Assembly: GCF_002215035.1 (NCBI RefSeq)
Contig: NZ_NKFP01000006.1
Span: 570,530 to 634,529, forward strand
DNA: 64,000 nt
Direction of reading: 5' to 3'
Origin: Leptolyngbya ohadii IS1
GTDB taxonomy: Bacteria > Cyanobacteriota > Cyanobacteriia > Elainellales > Elainellaceae
Each line of letters starts with the position of its first letter. The first letter of the stretch is position 1. The position numbers and the translations under genes are program-made. Below are positions 18,269 to 27,633 of the stretch, one piece after another. Below the pieces are notes generated by a model. The model made no database searches and was not told the DNA's origin. It saw only the letters and a list, made by a program, of their open reading frames with translations.

Positions 18269-18889
18269 ATGGACAGCGAAACTCGGCAGTATTATCAGGT
18301 CGCCTCACGGGAAAGACCTTCCTCTCCTGCTTCAGTCACCCGATCGCTGGAGGGCTGTGAGTCAGTTCGTGGTGATTTGGTTCGTGACGATGCCATAAAG
18401 CCTTTGCAGGAGTTAGATTATCCGCCCCAGCTAGAGGATGAGACGCCAGAGCAAATTCTGGAGCGGCTGCGGCAGGGTCAACTCTGGACGGTCAACAGTC
18501 GGCGGCGAAATGGGCTAATCCTTTGCAAGGAGTTTCACGCTGAGTTTGCTGGACCTGGAGCGGCGATCGGCAGCGTTCTCGATTTAGACTGTCAGCGTGT
18601 GATTCCGGTGGGCAACCTGTCTTTGCTGCGCCCGGAGCATCATAAAGATCGCCAAAATGCCTATCTTATCCGGCGGCAGTGGATTAAGCTAACGCAGCAA
18701 TCTACAGATCAGTCCGAGCCGGAAAAACGCGCCCAAATGGTGCTAACCCAGTTTGAAACCTATTTTGATCAGGACACGATCGCCCGGATTCCAGACGAAG
18801 TGTTTGCCCTTCTGGTCGGAGTTTTACCTTACTCTATTCGCCGCACTCGCCGTACACCCGGCAAGCTGAACGTAAAGGTCAAAACCTGA
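18269..18889 (+). CDS. Conserved-looking cyanobacterial protein of unknown function
   Basis: A 206-residue soluble protein with normal codon composition. The first 50 residues are polar and probably disordered. The core (about 50-205) includes PEQILERLRQGQLWTVNS, a stretch GLILCKEFHAEF, and an Arg-rich end YSIRRTRRTPGKLNVKVKT. No signal peptide, membrane segment or catalytic motif is visible. GGAGCTGATTGAG before the ATG can serve as a ribosome binding site. I do not recognise the family; the basic tail could suggest nucleic-acid or membrane contact, but that is weak. Confidence 0.7.
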   Translation: MDSETRQYYQVASRERPSSPASVTRSLEGCESVRGDLVRDDAIKPLQELDYPPQLEDETPEQILERLRQGQLWTVNSRRRNGLILCKEFHAEFAGPGAAIGSVLDLDCQRVIPVGNLSLLRPEHHKDRQNAYLIRRQWIKLTQQSTDQSEPEKRAQMVLTQFETYFDQDTIARIPDEVFALLVGVLPYSIRRTRRTPGKLNVKVKT

Positions 18890-18929
18890 TCCTGTGCCTC
18901 TAGAATATCCAGCCTCAAATTAAGTCGAA

Positions 18930-19631
18930 CTAGCCGACTAAATGATGCTCCATCGCATAGCGCACCATCTCTGCGCGATTATTCGTTTGGGTTTTGCGGA
19001 GCAAACTGCTGACATATTTCTCAATTGTGCGGGGGCTGAGGTGAAGCTGCTCCCCGATTTGAATATTCGATAGTCCTTCCGACAGGAGGGATAAGACTTC
19101 AATCTCCCGTTCTGTCAAATCAGGAGTTGGCTGATCCGTGGGTTGAGATGTTGTCTGAGTCAAGCCAGAGGTTTGTATCACAGGCTGAACGATGGTTTCC
19201 GTACCTGCGTTTGTCAGCATCGCGTGCGATCGCCACTCGGTTGCAATGAGCTGCGATCGTTCCAGCAGGTTGCGAACGACTGCGCCGAGTTCCTCAAGTT
19301 CAAACGGTTTAGCAAGATAGGCATCCCCGCCCAGCTGATAACCGCGAATTCGCTCATGGGTGTCGTTCCTAGCGGTAAGAAAAATGACGGGCAGCAGCCG
19401 AAACTCTGGTTTGAGGCGCACCTGACGCACGAGTTCATATCCGTCCATCTGGGGCATCGTCACGTCTGTTACCAGCAGATGGGGTTTGTAGCGATCGACC
19501 AGATTCAGAGCCTTTAAGCCGTTCTCGGCAGCGATGACTGAATAGCCCTTGAGTTCAAGATAGTCGCTTACTGCGAGACAGGTGCCCGGATCGTCGTCGG
19601 CAACAAGAATGGTCAGGGGCATGGGGAACAA
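18930..19631 (-). CDS. NarL/LuxR-family two-component response regulator
   Basis: Residues about 6-120 form a receiver domain: acidic pocket DDD at 13-15, phosphoacceptor Asp in LLVTDVTMPQMDGYE, Thr in FLTARND and Lys in YLAKPFE. Residues about 168-230 are a LuxR-type helix-turn-helix (DLTEREIEVLSLLSEGLSN, then IGEQLHLSPRTIEKYVSSLL). So it is a phosphorylation-controlled transcription factor. The architecture resembles the algal and cyanobacterial Ycf29 group, but I cannot assign that firmly. An internal ATG at codon 4 is equally possible as start. No sensor kinase is adjacent. Confidence 0.88.
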   Translation of the reverse strand: MFPMPLTILVADDDPGTCLAVSDYLELKGYSVIAAENGLKALNLVDRYKPHLLVTDVTMPQMDGYELVRQVRLKPEFRLLPVIFLTARNDTHERIRGYQLGGDAYLAKPFELEELGAVVRNLLERSQLIATEWRSHAMLTNAGTETIVQPVIQTSGLTQTTSQPTDQPTPDLTEREIEVLSLLSEGLSNIQIGEQLHLSPRTIEKYVSSLLRKTQTNNRAEMVRYAMEHHLVG

Positions 19632-19983
19632 CCTTTCGACTGGTTTAGTGAAATCGATGTGGAGGCAATCAAGCAGGGCATACGTTTATTGTGACTATTT
19701 ATTGCGACTATTTATTGCAAGTGGGCTGGGATTGTGGGTAAGTTTGTGACCGGAAACAGGAGTTTGAATTTATGACAGATTTATGACTATTGATTATAGG
19801 AGGGAGCGCAAACCCCACTAGCCTTAGCAAGAGGATAGGGCACAGGGAAGGAAGGAAACGTCCATCGTGTGACTGGCACTTGATAGAGGGTAAAAACGTC
19901 TCGGAGAAGATTGGGATCTTTCTATCCATGCCGTTTCATGCTGAGATATGGAATACTACCTGGGAGAGGAGTTTGATAGAGTC
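19632..19983. other. Intergenic region between divergent response regulator and glycosyltransferase genes
   Basis: About 350 AT-richer bases that must hold the promoters of both genes. A direct repeat around 19688-19716 (GTGACTATTTATTGCGACTATTTATTGC, split as GTGACTATTTATTG and CGACTATTTATTGC) is the only structure noted. A start of the glycosyltransferase at 19948 would shorten the region. Confidence 0.35.
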
Positions 19984-21036
19984 ATGAATTCATCCTTGTT
20001 GTCGGGCGATGCAAAAGAACGGGGTATCCAAGAGCGTGTTGTGCTGCCCCACTCACTGCTTGATATCTCCGCCGTTGTGCCGCTCTATAACGAGGTCGAA
20101 AGCCTGCCGGTACTGGTAGAGACGATCGCTCGTATCTTGCAGGAAAATCAGCTCTCCTACGAAATCATTTGTGTGGATGACGGCTCCAGAGACGGCTCGA
20201 CAGAATTGCTCCGGCAAATGGCTCAGCAGCGCACCGATCTCAAGGCAGTTTTACTGCGGCGCAACTATGGGCAAACGGCAGCAATGGCAGCGGGATTTCA
20301 CCAGGCGCGGGGAAAGGTGATTATTACCCTCGATGCCGACCTGCAAAACGATCCGGCGGATATTCCTAATCTGCTGGCTAAGCTTTCGGAGGGCTACGAC
20401 CTAGTGAGCGGTTGGCGGAAGCAGCGGCAGGATGCAATGGTGACTCGTTTGGTTCCCTCCAAAATTGCCAACTGGCTGATCGCGAAAGTCACAGGGGTTC
20501 AGATTCACGACTACGGCTGTTCGCTGAAGGCATATCGCGCCGAACTGGTGACAGATATGAACTTATACGGGGAACTGCACCGCTTTCTGCCCGCCTTGGC
20601 ATTTATTGAGGGCGCGAGAATTGCGGAAATTCCAGTTCGGCACCATGCCCGCCAGTTCGGCAAAAGTAAGTACGGCTTGGGTCGCACCTTTCGGGTTGTG
20701 ATGGATCTCTTCACCATCTACTTTATGAAGCGATTCCTGACCCGCCCCATGCACGTCTTTGGCTGGTTTGGCTTGCTTTCCATGCTGCTTGGCATTGCGA
20801 TCGGGCTTTACCTGACGTTCGTTAAGTTTGCGCTGGGAGAAGCGATCGGCGATCGTCCCCTGTTGTTTTTGGCAGTGGTGCTATTTTTAACGGGCGTACA
20901 GCTGTTTAGCTTCGGGCTGCTGGCAGAACTGCTAATGCGAACCTATCATGAGTCCCAGAAGCGTCCCATTTACCGAATTCGGGAGGTTGTGGGATCATCT
21001 GCTGCGCCGGGTTCTGGGGTTCAGTCGAGTGTCTAA
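19984..21036 (+). CDS. GT2-family membrane glycosyltransferase (DPM1/GtrB-like)
   Basis: The N-terminal domain is a GT-A fold transferring sugar to a polyprenyl-phosphate type acceptor: SAVVPLYNEVESLP, the nucleotide-binding DDGSRDGS, and the metal-binding LDADLQNDP. Two C-terminal transmembrane segments follow (from LFGWFGLLSMLLGIAIG to VLFLTGVQLFSFGLLAELL). This layout matches bacterial undecaprenyl-phosphate or dolichol-phosphate-type glycosyltransferases of about 320-350 residues. I prefer the ATG at 19984 (350 residues) because GGAGAGGAG lies upstream; an ATG at 19948 adds 12 residues. Donor sugar is unknown. Confidence 0.88.
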   Translation: MNSSLLSGDAKERGIQERVVLPHSLLDISAVVPLYNEVESLPVLVETIARILQENQLSYEIICVDDGSRDGSTELLRQMAQQRTDLKAVLLRRNYGQTAAMAAGFHQARGKVIITLDADLQNDPADIPNLLAKLSEGYDLVSGWRKQRQDAMVTRLVPSKIANWLIAKVTGVQIHDYGCSLKAYRAELVTDMNLYGELHRFLPALAFIEGARIAEIPVRHHARQFGKSKYGLGRTFRVVMDLFTIYFMKRFLTRPMHVFGWFGLLSMLLGIAIGLYLTFVKFALGEAIGDRPLLFLAVVLFLTGVQLFSFGLLAELLMRTYHESQKRPIYRIREVVGSSAAPGSGVQSSV

Positions 21037-21204
21037 TGGGATGTGACGATGGAATGTGATGGTGGGACGGGACGGTGGAATGTGACAGTCAGTAGATACG
21101 TCCGATCGCGCAGATGGAACCTCAGCAATTTTGATAGAGTCGTTAAGTGAATCAAGACTTACTGACCTTTCGGACAGTGTTAGCCATCAATTATTTTCTG
21201 CTCT

Positions 21205-21759
21205 ATGAAACGCCAAACTTCTCCGATGCTTCGTCTTTTTGCTGCTTTAGCCGCAAGTAGCTGCCTGCTAACTGGATTGGCTGCCACGGCTCTGGCTCAG
21301 GGCAGTCAGGGGTTGACGATCTTTAGCGGCGTTAGCCGAGAAAATCAGTTGAGCTATCGGTTCGATTACTACGGCAGACCGGGAACGCGCGATCGCTACT
21401 ATCTCAACATCCCGGCAACCAAGATGAACTTTGCGGTCGCCGAATTTGCTGTCACCTACCCGGAAACCTATCGCGGCAGACTTGATCCGGATCAGGTTGA
21501 GATTTGGTCAAACGGTGAAAAAGTGGCGCTGGATGAAGTGGTCTGGGATCAGGACAACCGGGTTTTAGAAATTTACCCTCAGGAACCCGTTCCGGCAGAT
21601 ACTCGTGTTCAGATTGTTCTTTCTAACGTCAGAAATCCAAATCGCCCCGGAACCCACTATTTCAACGCGCTGGTGCGCTCTCCGGGGGATCTGCCAATGC
21701 TGCGCTACGTTGGAACCTGGATTCTCAGCTTTAGCAACCAGGGCAGCGCTTCCCCCTAA
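21205..21759 (+). CDS. Secreted DUF2808-family protein
   Basis: A 184-residue protein with a classical signal peptide: KRQ at the N terminus, hydrophobic LRLFAALAASSCLLTGLAATALA and a cleavage site after ALA (about residue 31). The mature part is a single domain with YRFDYYGRPGTRDRYYLNIP and VRNPNRPGTHYFNALVRSPG, features I associate with the cyanobacterial DUF2808 family. It is probably periplasmic or outer-membrane-associated. Function is unknown. It ends 81 bases before rpmH. Confidence 0.8.
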   Translation: MKRQTSPMLRLFAALAASSCLLTGLAATALAQGSQGLTIFSGVSRENQLSYRFDYYGRPGTRDRYYLNIPATKMNFAVAEFAVTYPETYRGRLDPDQVEIWSNGEKVALDEVVWDQDNRVLEIYPQEPVPADTRVQIVLSNVRNPNRPGTHYFNALVRSPGDLPMLRYVGTWILSFSNQGSASP

Positions 21760-21840
21760 TTTCATTGCTTCCCGGAAATGGGATGGTATGATTAGAAATC
21801 GTGGCTTTTTGATTTTTAGGATAGCTGGGAGCAAAGCGGT

Positions 21841-21981
21841 ATGACTAAGCGCACCCTGGAAGGAACGCGCCGGAAGCGCAGACGGGTTTCTGGTTTTCGC
21901 ACCAGAATGCGGACGAAGAATGGACAGCGTGTGATCAAGGCACGGCGGGCAAAGGGTCGGGCACGGCTCTCTGTGAGCTAA
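21841..21981 (+). CDS. rpmH: 50S ribosomal protein L34
   Basis: A 46-codon gene translating to [20 protein letters not shown] followed by [20 protein letters not shown] and ARLSVS. It is the small, extremely basic ribosomal protein L34, with the typical [20 protein letters not shown] core. Bacterial L34 is 44-47 residues, so it is full length. It is directly upstream of rnpA as in almost all bacteria. Confidence 0.97.
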   Translation: MTKRTLEGTRRKRRRVSGFRTRMRTKNGQRVIKARRAKGRARLSVS

Positions 21982-22016
21982 TTCTTTGGGAACATTCGTG
22001 AGATGGACTGGATAAC

Positions 22017-22382
22017 GTGGCTCTGCCTGGATGTCATCGGCTTAAGCATCGAGATGACTTTAGCAGAGTCTACCAGTCTGGTTTGAGACGATCGAGCGCC
22101 AATTTGACGCTCAGGGCATTACGTTTATCGTCGAGATTGGAAACAGCGGCTTGCGCCCGCATTGGAATTTCGATTAGCCAAAAGGTGAGTAAGCGGGCTG
22201 TTGTTCGGAATCGGATTAAACGGCGAATTTATGCTGCCTTTCAACAATTTCTCCCTGCTTTAGCGCCAGGCTGGATGTTGGTGATTGTCGTGAAGCCGAG
22301 CGCAACCCAGTGCGGTTATGAGCAATTTCTGCAAGAATTAAAGCAGCTATTGACGAGTGCTGAGGTTTGGCATGGCGATTAA
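22017..22382 (+). CDS. rnpA: Ribonuclease P protein component
   Basis: RnpA is the protein cofactor of RNase P, which trims tRNA 5' ends together with the RNA encoded by rnpB (also in this window). The 121-residue basic protein begins with a GTG start and LPGCHRLKHRDDFSRVYQSG, and carries the RNR signature KRAVVRNRIKRRIYAAF at about residues 62-78. It lies 35 bases after rpmH and overlaps the start of the following PH-domain gene by 11 bases, which suggests translational coupling. Confidence 0.95.
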   Translation: MALPGCHRLKHRDDFSRVYQSGLRRSSANLTLRALRLSSRLETAACARIGISISQKVSKRAVVRNRIKRRIYAAFQQFLPALAPGWMLVIVVKPSATQCGYEQFLQELKQLLTSAEVWHGD

Positions 22383-22770
22383 GGAAGAAGTCTATTACGA
22401 AGGCGGTCCTCATATTGGGGAATTGATTACGAACATTCTGCTGGGCTTTACGGTGATTTGCCTGCCGCTGACTATTGGTGCGATCGTCCGTGCCCTGTGG
22501 CTGCGCTATCGGATTACCAATCGCCGAATTTCGGTAACGGGTGGCTGGATGGGGCGCGATCGCTCTGAATTTATTTATTCAGAAGTAGCAAAGATCGTTA
22601 CTGTGCCGCGTGGATTCGGGGCTTGGGGCGACATGGTGATCACGCTGAAGGACGGAAGCCGGATCGAACTGCGAGCGATGCCAAAGTTTCGAGATGTTTA
22701 TAGCTACATCGCCGAAAAAATTCCAGCAAAAGCACGGAACATTAGCGGTGGTCTGGGCACTTCAAAATAA
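22372..22770 (+). CDS. PH domain (YdbS/DUF304-like) membrane-associated protein
   Basis: A 132-residue protein with one strongly hydrophobic N-terminal stretch (ELITNILLGFTVICLPLTIGAIVRALW) followed by a bacterial PH domain: YRITNRRISVTGGWMGRDRSE, KIVTVPRGFGAWGDMVI and LKDGSRIELRAMP. It sits between rnpA and yidC, a conserved position in cyanobacteria. Role unknown, plausibly membrane-related like its neighbour YidC. I use the ATG at 22372, overlapping rnpA by 11 bases; an in-frame start 15 bases upstream is less likely. Confidence 0.85.
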   Translation: MAIKEEVYYEGGPHIGELITNILLGFTVICLPLTIGAIVRALWLRYRITNRRISVTGGWMGRDRSEFIYSEVAKIVTVPRGFGAWGDMVITLKDGSRIELRAMPKFRDVYSYIAEKIPAKARNISGGLGTSK

Positions 22771-22949
22771 TATAATTCTGGAGTAGGAAAATCCGTTAGC
22801 CTGAGATTTGCAGGCAGAAGCTTGTAGAAAAAATCGATCGGTTGGTCGTTTGGCTCGAACTATCGCTTCGGTTTTCCCTCCCTCTGATTGCCCCCAATTT
22901 CGGTACGCTAGATTAGGACTCACTCGAAGGACGCAGGTAAACAAAGCGC

Positions 22950-24239
22950 ATGGACTTTGGTGTCGGATTTTTATCAAACAATGTAATGCTGCCAATCCTG
23001 GATTTCTTCTACGGGATTGTGCCGAGCTACGGTCTGGCGATCGTCGCGCTGACCCTGGTAATTCGCTTTGCGCTCTATCCTTTGAGTGCAGGCTCAATTC
23101 GCAGTATGCGCCGGATGCGTGTCGCTCAGCCTGCCATGCAGAAGCGGGTCAAGGAAATCCAGGAACGCTACAAGGATGACCCGGCAAAGCAGCAGGAGGA
23201 GATGAGCAAAACCTACAAGGAATTTGGTAATCCGCTGGCGGGATGTTTTCCCGTATTAGTGCAGATGCCGGTTCTGTTTGCGCTGTTTGCCACGCTACGG
23301 GGTTCACCATTTTCTGACGTCAACTACAGTGTTAATGTGCAGGTCGTGCCCCAGGAGCAGATTGAGCAAATTCAGCCCCAGGCATTCACGACGAATCCGC
23401 AAAATATCTATATTTCGGATGGGGTTCACGTTCCCGTTGCGGCACTGCTCCCTGGTGGGAACAAGCTAGCTGTAGGTGAGAAAACTCCCATCCTGTTCCA
23501 GACCTCCAGCGGCGAAACGCTCAACCAAGTGCTGGAAGAATATCCCGAAACAGAAATTCACCCTGACTGGAAGATTACCAAAGGGGAAGATTTGGTTCGG
23601 ATTGACGAGAACGGCAATCTGGAAGCACTGAAGCCTGGTGAAGCCACGCTACAAGGTACGATGCCCGGACTGGCGGCGAACAAAGGCTTCCTGTTTATTA
23701 AGAAGCTGGGTCAGGTGGGTGTCACTGATGCCGAGGGCAGTATCAACTGGGATATTCTGGGCATGGTGGTCTTCTTTGGACTCAGCCTTTATGTGAACCA
23801 ATTGATTTCGGGGCAAGGACCGAACTCGAATCCGCAGCAGAAAACGGTCAATCAGATTACGCCAATTATCTTCTCCGGGATGTTCCTGTTCTTTCCGCTG
23901 CCGGCTGGGGTGCTGATGTATATGGTGATTGCCAACATCTTCCAAACCCTGCAAACCTGGATTTTGTCTAGAGAACCGCTGCCAGAAAATCTGCAAAAGC
24001 TGGTAGAAGCGGAGGAGAAGGCACAGGCTGCTGGCAGTCGAGAAGCACTGCCGTTTGAACCTGTCCGCCCTAAGAAGGAAGCTGAGGAGCCGAAGAAGGA
24101 CACTCGCAAAGAGACTCCTAAGGCTGCGGATGCTTCTAAGCCTGCAAGCGGTAAGTCTGCAAGTGGTAAGCCTGCAAACGATAAGTCCGCAAGTAAGACG
24201 GCTAAGAAAGATACGCGCACGGATAAGAAGAAGGGTTAG
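22950..24239 (+). CDS. yidC: Membrane protein insertase YidC (Oxa1/Alb3 family)
   Basis: Inserts and folds membrane proteins in the plasma and thylakoid membranes. The 429-residue product has the conserved Oxa1/YidC core: [24 protein letters not shown], the cytoplasmic loop [43 protein letters not shown], and C-terminal [22 protein letters not shown] central insert of about 150 residues (roughly 130-265) contains a Big-like stretch ([20 protein letters not shown]). The tail is Lys/Ala/Ser-rich with repeated SGK/SASK units, likely to bind ribosomes. It follows the PH-domain gene and precedes jag by eight bases. Confidence 0.95.
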   Translation: MDFGVGFLSNNVMLPILDFFYGIVPSYGLAIVALTLVIRFALYPLSAGSIRSMRRMRVAQPAMQKRVKEIQERYKDDPAKQQEEMSKTYKEFGNPLAGCFPVLVQMPVLFALFATLRGSPFSDVNYSVNVQVVPQEQIEQIQPQAFTTNPQNIYISDGVHVPVAALLPGGNKLAVGEKTPILFQTSSGETLNQVLEEYPETEIHPDWKITKGEDLVRIDENGNLEALKPGEATLQGTMPGLAANKGFLFIKKLGQVGVTDAEGSINWDILGMVVFFGLSLYVNQLISGQGPNSNPQQKTVNQITPIIFSGMFLFFPLPAGVLMYMVIANIFQTLQTWILSREPLPENLQKLVEAEEKAQAAGSREALPFEPVRPKKEAEEPKKDTRKETPKAADASKPASGKSASGKPANDKSASKTAKKDTRTDKKKG

Positions 24240-24247
24240 GGGCAGCT

Positions 24248-24769
24248 ATGGATGACACCTCAGTTCAGGATGGCAAGAAGTGGCTGGAAGAACTGCTCGT
24301 TCTGGCGGAACTACCCGGAGCTGTGTCAGTGGACACTGGTAAGTTCAGCACCGAAGGAAGCTGCTGGTTGACGATCGATGATGGTTCGCTCTCGTCGGAG
24401 CAGGTTGATACTTTGATTGGTGCGGACGGTTCGGTTCTGGATGCGATTCAGTATCTTGCCAATACCACCCTGAATTTAGGACATTCTGAGGAACAGCAAA
24501 CCGCCTTTACGATCGAGTTGGCGGGCTACCGGGTGCGAAGACAGTCGGAACTTCAGGCGCTCGCGGATCAAGCAGTAGAGCAGGTGCGGCAAAGCGGTGA
24601 GGAGTACGAAATGACTTCCCTTTCTGCCGCCGAACGTCGCCAGGTGCATACCTACCTGAAGGAATTTACGGATTTGGAAACCTTCAGTCGCGGGCGCGAA
24701 CCCGATCGTCGTCTAGTAGTACGTTTGTTGTCGGCGGAATCGTCCGAACCCGACGAATCTGAAGCATAG
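24248..24769 (+). CDS. jag: Jag/KhpB-like RNA-binding protein (KH and R3H domains)
   Basis: A 173-residue protein with a KH-like region (GADGSVLDAIQYLANTTLN, about residues 60-78) and a C-terminal R3H-type helix (LSAAERRQVHTYLKEF, then REPDRRLVVRLL). Jag/KhpB proteins bind RNA and affect cell envelope and division; they are usually coded next to yidC, as here, eight bases downstream. Likely part of the rpmH-rnpA-PH-yidC-jag-yceD cluster. Confidence 0.9.
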   Translation: MDDTSVQDGKKWLEELLVLAELPGAVSVDTGKFSTEGSCWLTIDDGSLSSEQVDTLIGADGSVLDAIQYLANTTLNLGHSEEQQTAFTIELAGYRVRRQSELQALADQAVEQVRQSGEEYEMTSLSAAERRQVHTYLKEFTDLETFSRGREPDRRLVVRLLSAESSEPDESEA

Positions 24770-24924
24770 CTGCAAAAACAGTTCGGCGAATCCGATCCTT
24801 TGAGTACGAGAATTCCGAAGGTTCTGGATAAGTCGTCCTTGTTAGACTAATGAGTGGAGCTGAGGCAGAATTGCTCTGTCGCGGCTCTTATTTTTGTTCG
24901 GAAGACTGATCCAGGGGACTGATC

Positions 24925-25440
24925 ATGGAACGAATCTACATCCCACAGCTTTTAAAGGCAGTCGATCAAGCGGAAACTATTCCCGTCCGGGAGCATCTGC
25001 CTGAGCTAGAAACCCTAACTCCGGTGCAGGGCGTTGTAAGAGTGAGCCATCGGGCAGGCTATCTGGAAGTGAGCGGCAAGGCAGAGGCGATCGTAACGCT
25101 AACCTGCGATCGATGTCTTCAGCAGTACAATCATCGGTTAACGGTGGATGCGTCTGAGGTGATCTGGCTTCAGGAGCCGATCGAGCCGGAAGAGGAAGGC
25201 ATGGAGTACGAAGTTGCCTTTGATGATTTAGTCGAGACGCTACCGCCCAACGGGTTTTTTGAGCCAGCAACCTGGCTATACGAGCAGTTCTGTTTGGCAC
25301 TACCGCCGCGCCAACTTTGTGACAAACAGTGCCAGGGCATTCAGGTTCGGGAGCAGGGGCAGGAGGAAGACGAGAAGCCGGAAACCGTCGATCGACGCTG
25401 GGCATCGCTGGAGGCGTTGCGGAATCAGTTGCCGCAGTAG
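24925..25440 (+). CDS. yceD: YceD family protein (DUF177), large ribosomal RNA accumulation protein
   Basis: A 171-residue protein with the YceD pattern: an N-terminal strand-rich part and a zinc-site-like arrangement VTLTCDRCLQQY (C-x2-C) near residue 55 and PPRQLCDKQCQG (C-x3-C) near residue 133. YceD proteins are linked to 23S rRNA accumulation. It follows jag at 155 bases on the same strand, which is the usual cyanobacterial context. Confidence 0.85.
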   Translation: MERIYIPQLLKAVDQAETIPVREHLPELETLTPVQGVVRVSHRAGYLEVSGKAEAIVTLTCDRCLQQYNHRLTVDASEVIWLQEPIEPEEEGMEYEVAFDDLVETLPPNGFFEPATWLYEQFCLALPPRQLCDKQCQGIQVREQGQEEDEKPETVDRRWASLEALRNQLPQ

Positions 25441-25610
25441 GTTTTACAGAGAATTCTCAGTTTGAGCAGAGGGCAGATTGATTTCTGAGGGTGAGTTGGT
25501 AGAGTGGGATGAGAGCCTTTTGCATGGCGATCCACTTGCGGTGGCTGCGCGAAGCGGTTGGCTCTTTCATGAATGACTCATCTGAACTGCTCACTTCGCT
25601 CTGATAGCTG

Positions 25611-27128
25611 ATGGCTTTTAACGACGAGTTTGAACTGCTGCTCCGCGCCCGCTATTCGATTATCTATATTCCGACCCGCGAAGAAGAACGGGTGGAAGCT
25701 GCCATCGCGGAAGCTGCTAAACGGCAGGGTAATCGGGGCGTGTATTTCTGGGATTTTGTGGACGGCTACCAGGGCAATCCCAATGATGCGGGATTTGGTA
25801 AGCGCAATCCGGTTCAGGCATTGGAGCTTGTGGAAAAGCTGCCTGCGACGGTTCCGGCGATTTTTGTGCTGCGGGACTTCCATCGTTTTCTGGAAGATGT
25901 GTCCGTGGCGCGAAAACTGCGAAACCTGGCGCGTCTGCTGAAATCCCAGCCGAAGAATATTGTGCTGCTGTCTCCCCAGGTATCAATTCCTGAAGATCTG
26001 AGCGAAGTGCTGACCGTGCAGGAGTTTCCCCTACCGGGAACGGAGGAAATCCGCTCGGAACTCGATCGCCTCCTGTCTGCCACGGGACAAAGCCTGGAGC
26101 TAAAAATTCTGGATGAATTGGTTCGCTCTTCTCAGGGGCTTTCGATGGAGCGAATTCGGCGGGTGCTGGCAAAGGCGATCGCCAGTCGGGGATCGCTTCA
26201 GGAAGAGGATGTGGAGCTGGTCTTAGAGGAGAAGCGGCAGACGATTCGCCAGACGCAGATTCTGGACTTCTATCCGGCAACCGAGAAAATTTCGGATATT
26301 GGTGGGCTGGATAACCTGAAAGATTGGCTGCTGCGCCGAGGTGGGGCGTTTACCGAAAAAGCGCGTCAATACGGCTTGCCCCATCCCAGAGGTCTGCTGC
26401 TGGTAGGAATTCAGGGAACAGGAAAATCCCTCACGGCGAAGGCGATCGCGCATCACTGGCATTTGCCTTTACTGCGATTGGACGTGGGACGGCTGTTTGG
26501 TGGGCTGGTGGGCGAATCGGAATCCCGCACTCGACAAATGATTCAGCTTGCGGAAGCGTTGGCTCCCTGTATTTTGTGGATCGATGAGATCGACAAAGCC
26601 TTTGCAGGGGTAGATGGCAGAAGCGATGCGGGAACGACCAGCCGGGTATTTGGCACGTTTATTACCTGGCTGGCGGAGAAGAAATCTCCGGTCTTTGTAG
26701 TGGCTACAGCAAATAATATTCAGGCATTACCGCCGGAAATGCTGCGGCGCGGACGCTTTGACGAAATTTTCTTCGTGGGACTGCCCAGCCAGGAGGAGCG
26801 AAAGGCGATTTTCTCCGTGCATCTGTCTCGCCTGCGCCCCCATAACCTGAAAAGCTATGACCTCGATCGCCTTGCCTACGAAACGCCGGACTTTTCTGGC
26901 GCAGAAATTGAGCAGATCTTAATTGAGGCAATGCATTTGGGATTCAGCCAGAATCGGGACTTTACGACGGAGGACATTCTGGAAGCCGCCAGTCAACTGA
27001 TTCCGCTGGCACGCACCGCCCAGGATCAGATTCGGATTCTGCAAGATTGGGCAGAAAACGGCAGAGTAAGGCTTGCCTCCCGACAAAATAGTTTAGGTAG
27101 CAGAATTCAGCAACAGTCCATACAATAG
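25611..27128 (+). CDS. ycf46: AAA+ ATPase Ycf46
   Basis: A 505-residue protein found in cyanobacteria and some algal plastids. The N-terminal 230 residues are family-specific ([18 protein letters not shown]). The AAA module has Walker A GIQGTGKS (about 265-272), Walker [10 protein letters not shown] (about 320-328), sensor 1 VVATAN and the arginine fingers [10 protein letters not shown] Synechocystis homologue has been reported to affect inorganic carbon use, which would fit the many carbon-concentrating genes in this window, although it is 13 kb away. ATG is preceded by a weak ribosome binding site. Confidence 0.92.
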   Translation: MAFNDEFELLLRARYSIIYIPTREEERVEAAIAEAAKRQGNRGVYFWDFVDGYQGNPNDAGFGKRNPVQALELVEKLPATVPAIFVLRDFHRFLEDVSVARKLRNLARLLKSQPKNIVLLSPQVSIPEDLSEVLTVQEFPLPGTEEIRSELDRLLSATGQSLELKILDELVRSSQGLSMERIRRVLAKAIASRGSLQEEDVELVLEEKRQTIRQTQILDFYPATEKISDIGGLDNLKDWLLRRGGAFTEKARQYGLPHPRGLLLVGIQGTGKSLTAKAIAHHWHLPLLRLDVGRLFGGLVGESESRTRQMIQLAEALAPCILWIDEIDKAFAGVDGRSDAGTTSRVFGTFITWLAEKKSPVFVVATANNIQALPPEMLRRGRFDEIFFVGLPSQEERKAIFSVHLSRLRPHNLKSYDLDRLAYETPDFSGAEIEQILIEAMHLGFSQNRDFTTEDILEAASQLIPLARTAQDQIRILQDWAENGRVRLASRQNSLGSRIQQQSIQ

Positions 27129-27166
27129 GGTGTCGTTAAGTTCACCCTGGAGAGAGGGACTGCACC

Positions 27167-27601
27167 ATGAGTTTGACCGGAATCAGTCAATTTGTGTTGG
27201 GGTTTGCCCTGGCGATCGGACTACTATTTGCTTCTGGTGTAGCAGCAACCCGCTATCTGCTGACCCGCGTAGCAACTCCACCGCCAAGACCAACTTTCTC
27301 TAATGATCCCTCTCCGGCTCCGGCTGTGCCCCCTGCTGCGGCTCCGGCTGCCTCTGCTGCCCCTGCTGCGGCTCCGGCGGTTAGTCCAGTGGCTCAGGGA
27401 TATGCGGCGAAGGTAACTCAGCCGATCGGTTTGATTGTGCGGAAGGAAGCCTCTGTGGATTCAGTGGAGGTGGGTGGGGTTGACTTTAACCAGCAGGTGA
27501 CTGTCCTGGAGGACAGTGCAGATGGAGGATGGCAGAAAGTTCGTTTGGCAGATGGGACAGAAGGCTGGGTGAAGGGCGGCAATACGGAGAAGGTGAATTA
27601 A
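27167..27601 (+). CDS. Membrane-anchored SH3-domain protein
   Basis: A 144-residue protein with one N-terminal membrane anchor (FVLGFALAIGLLFASGVAA), an Ala/Pro-rich linker of about 40 residues (repeats of PAPAVPPAAAPAAS type), and a C-terminal bacterial SH3 domain (GLIVRKEASVDSVEVGGV to GTEGWVKGGNTEKVN). Such proteins bind peptidoglycan or protein ligands outside the membrane. GGAGAGAGGG precedes the ATG at good spacing. It lies 38 bases downstream of ycf46 and may be cotranscribed with it. Confidence 0.85.
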   Translation: MSLTGISQFVLGFALAIGLLFASGVAATRYLLTRVATPPPRPTFSNDPSPAPAVPPAAAPAASAAPAAAPAVSPVAQGYAAKVTQPIGLIVRKEASVDSVEVGGVDFNQQVTVLEDSADGGWQKVRLADGTEGWVKGGNTEKVN

Positions 27602-27633
27602 TGACTTTTGGAATTTAGGCAGCAAGAACCGCT

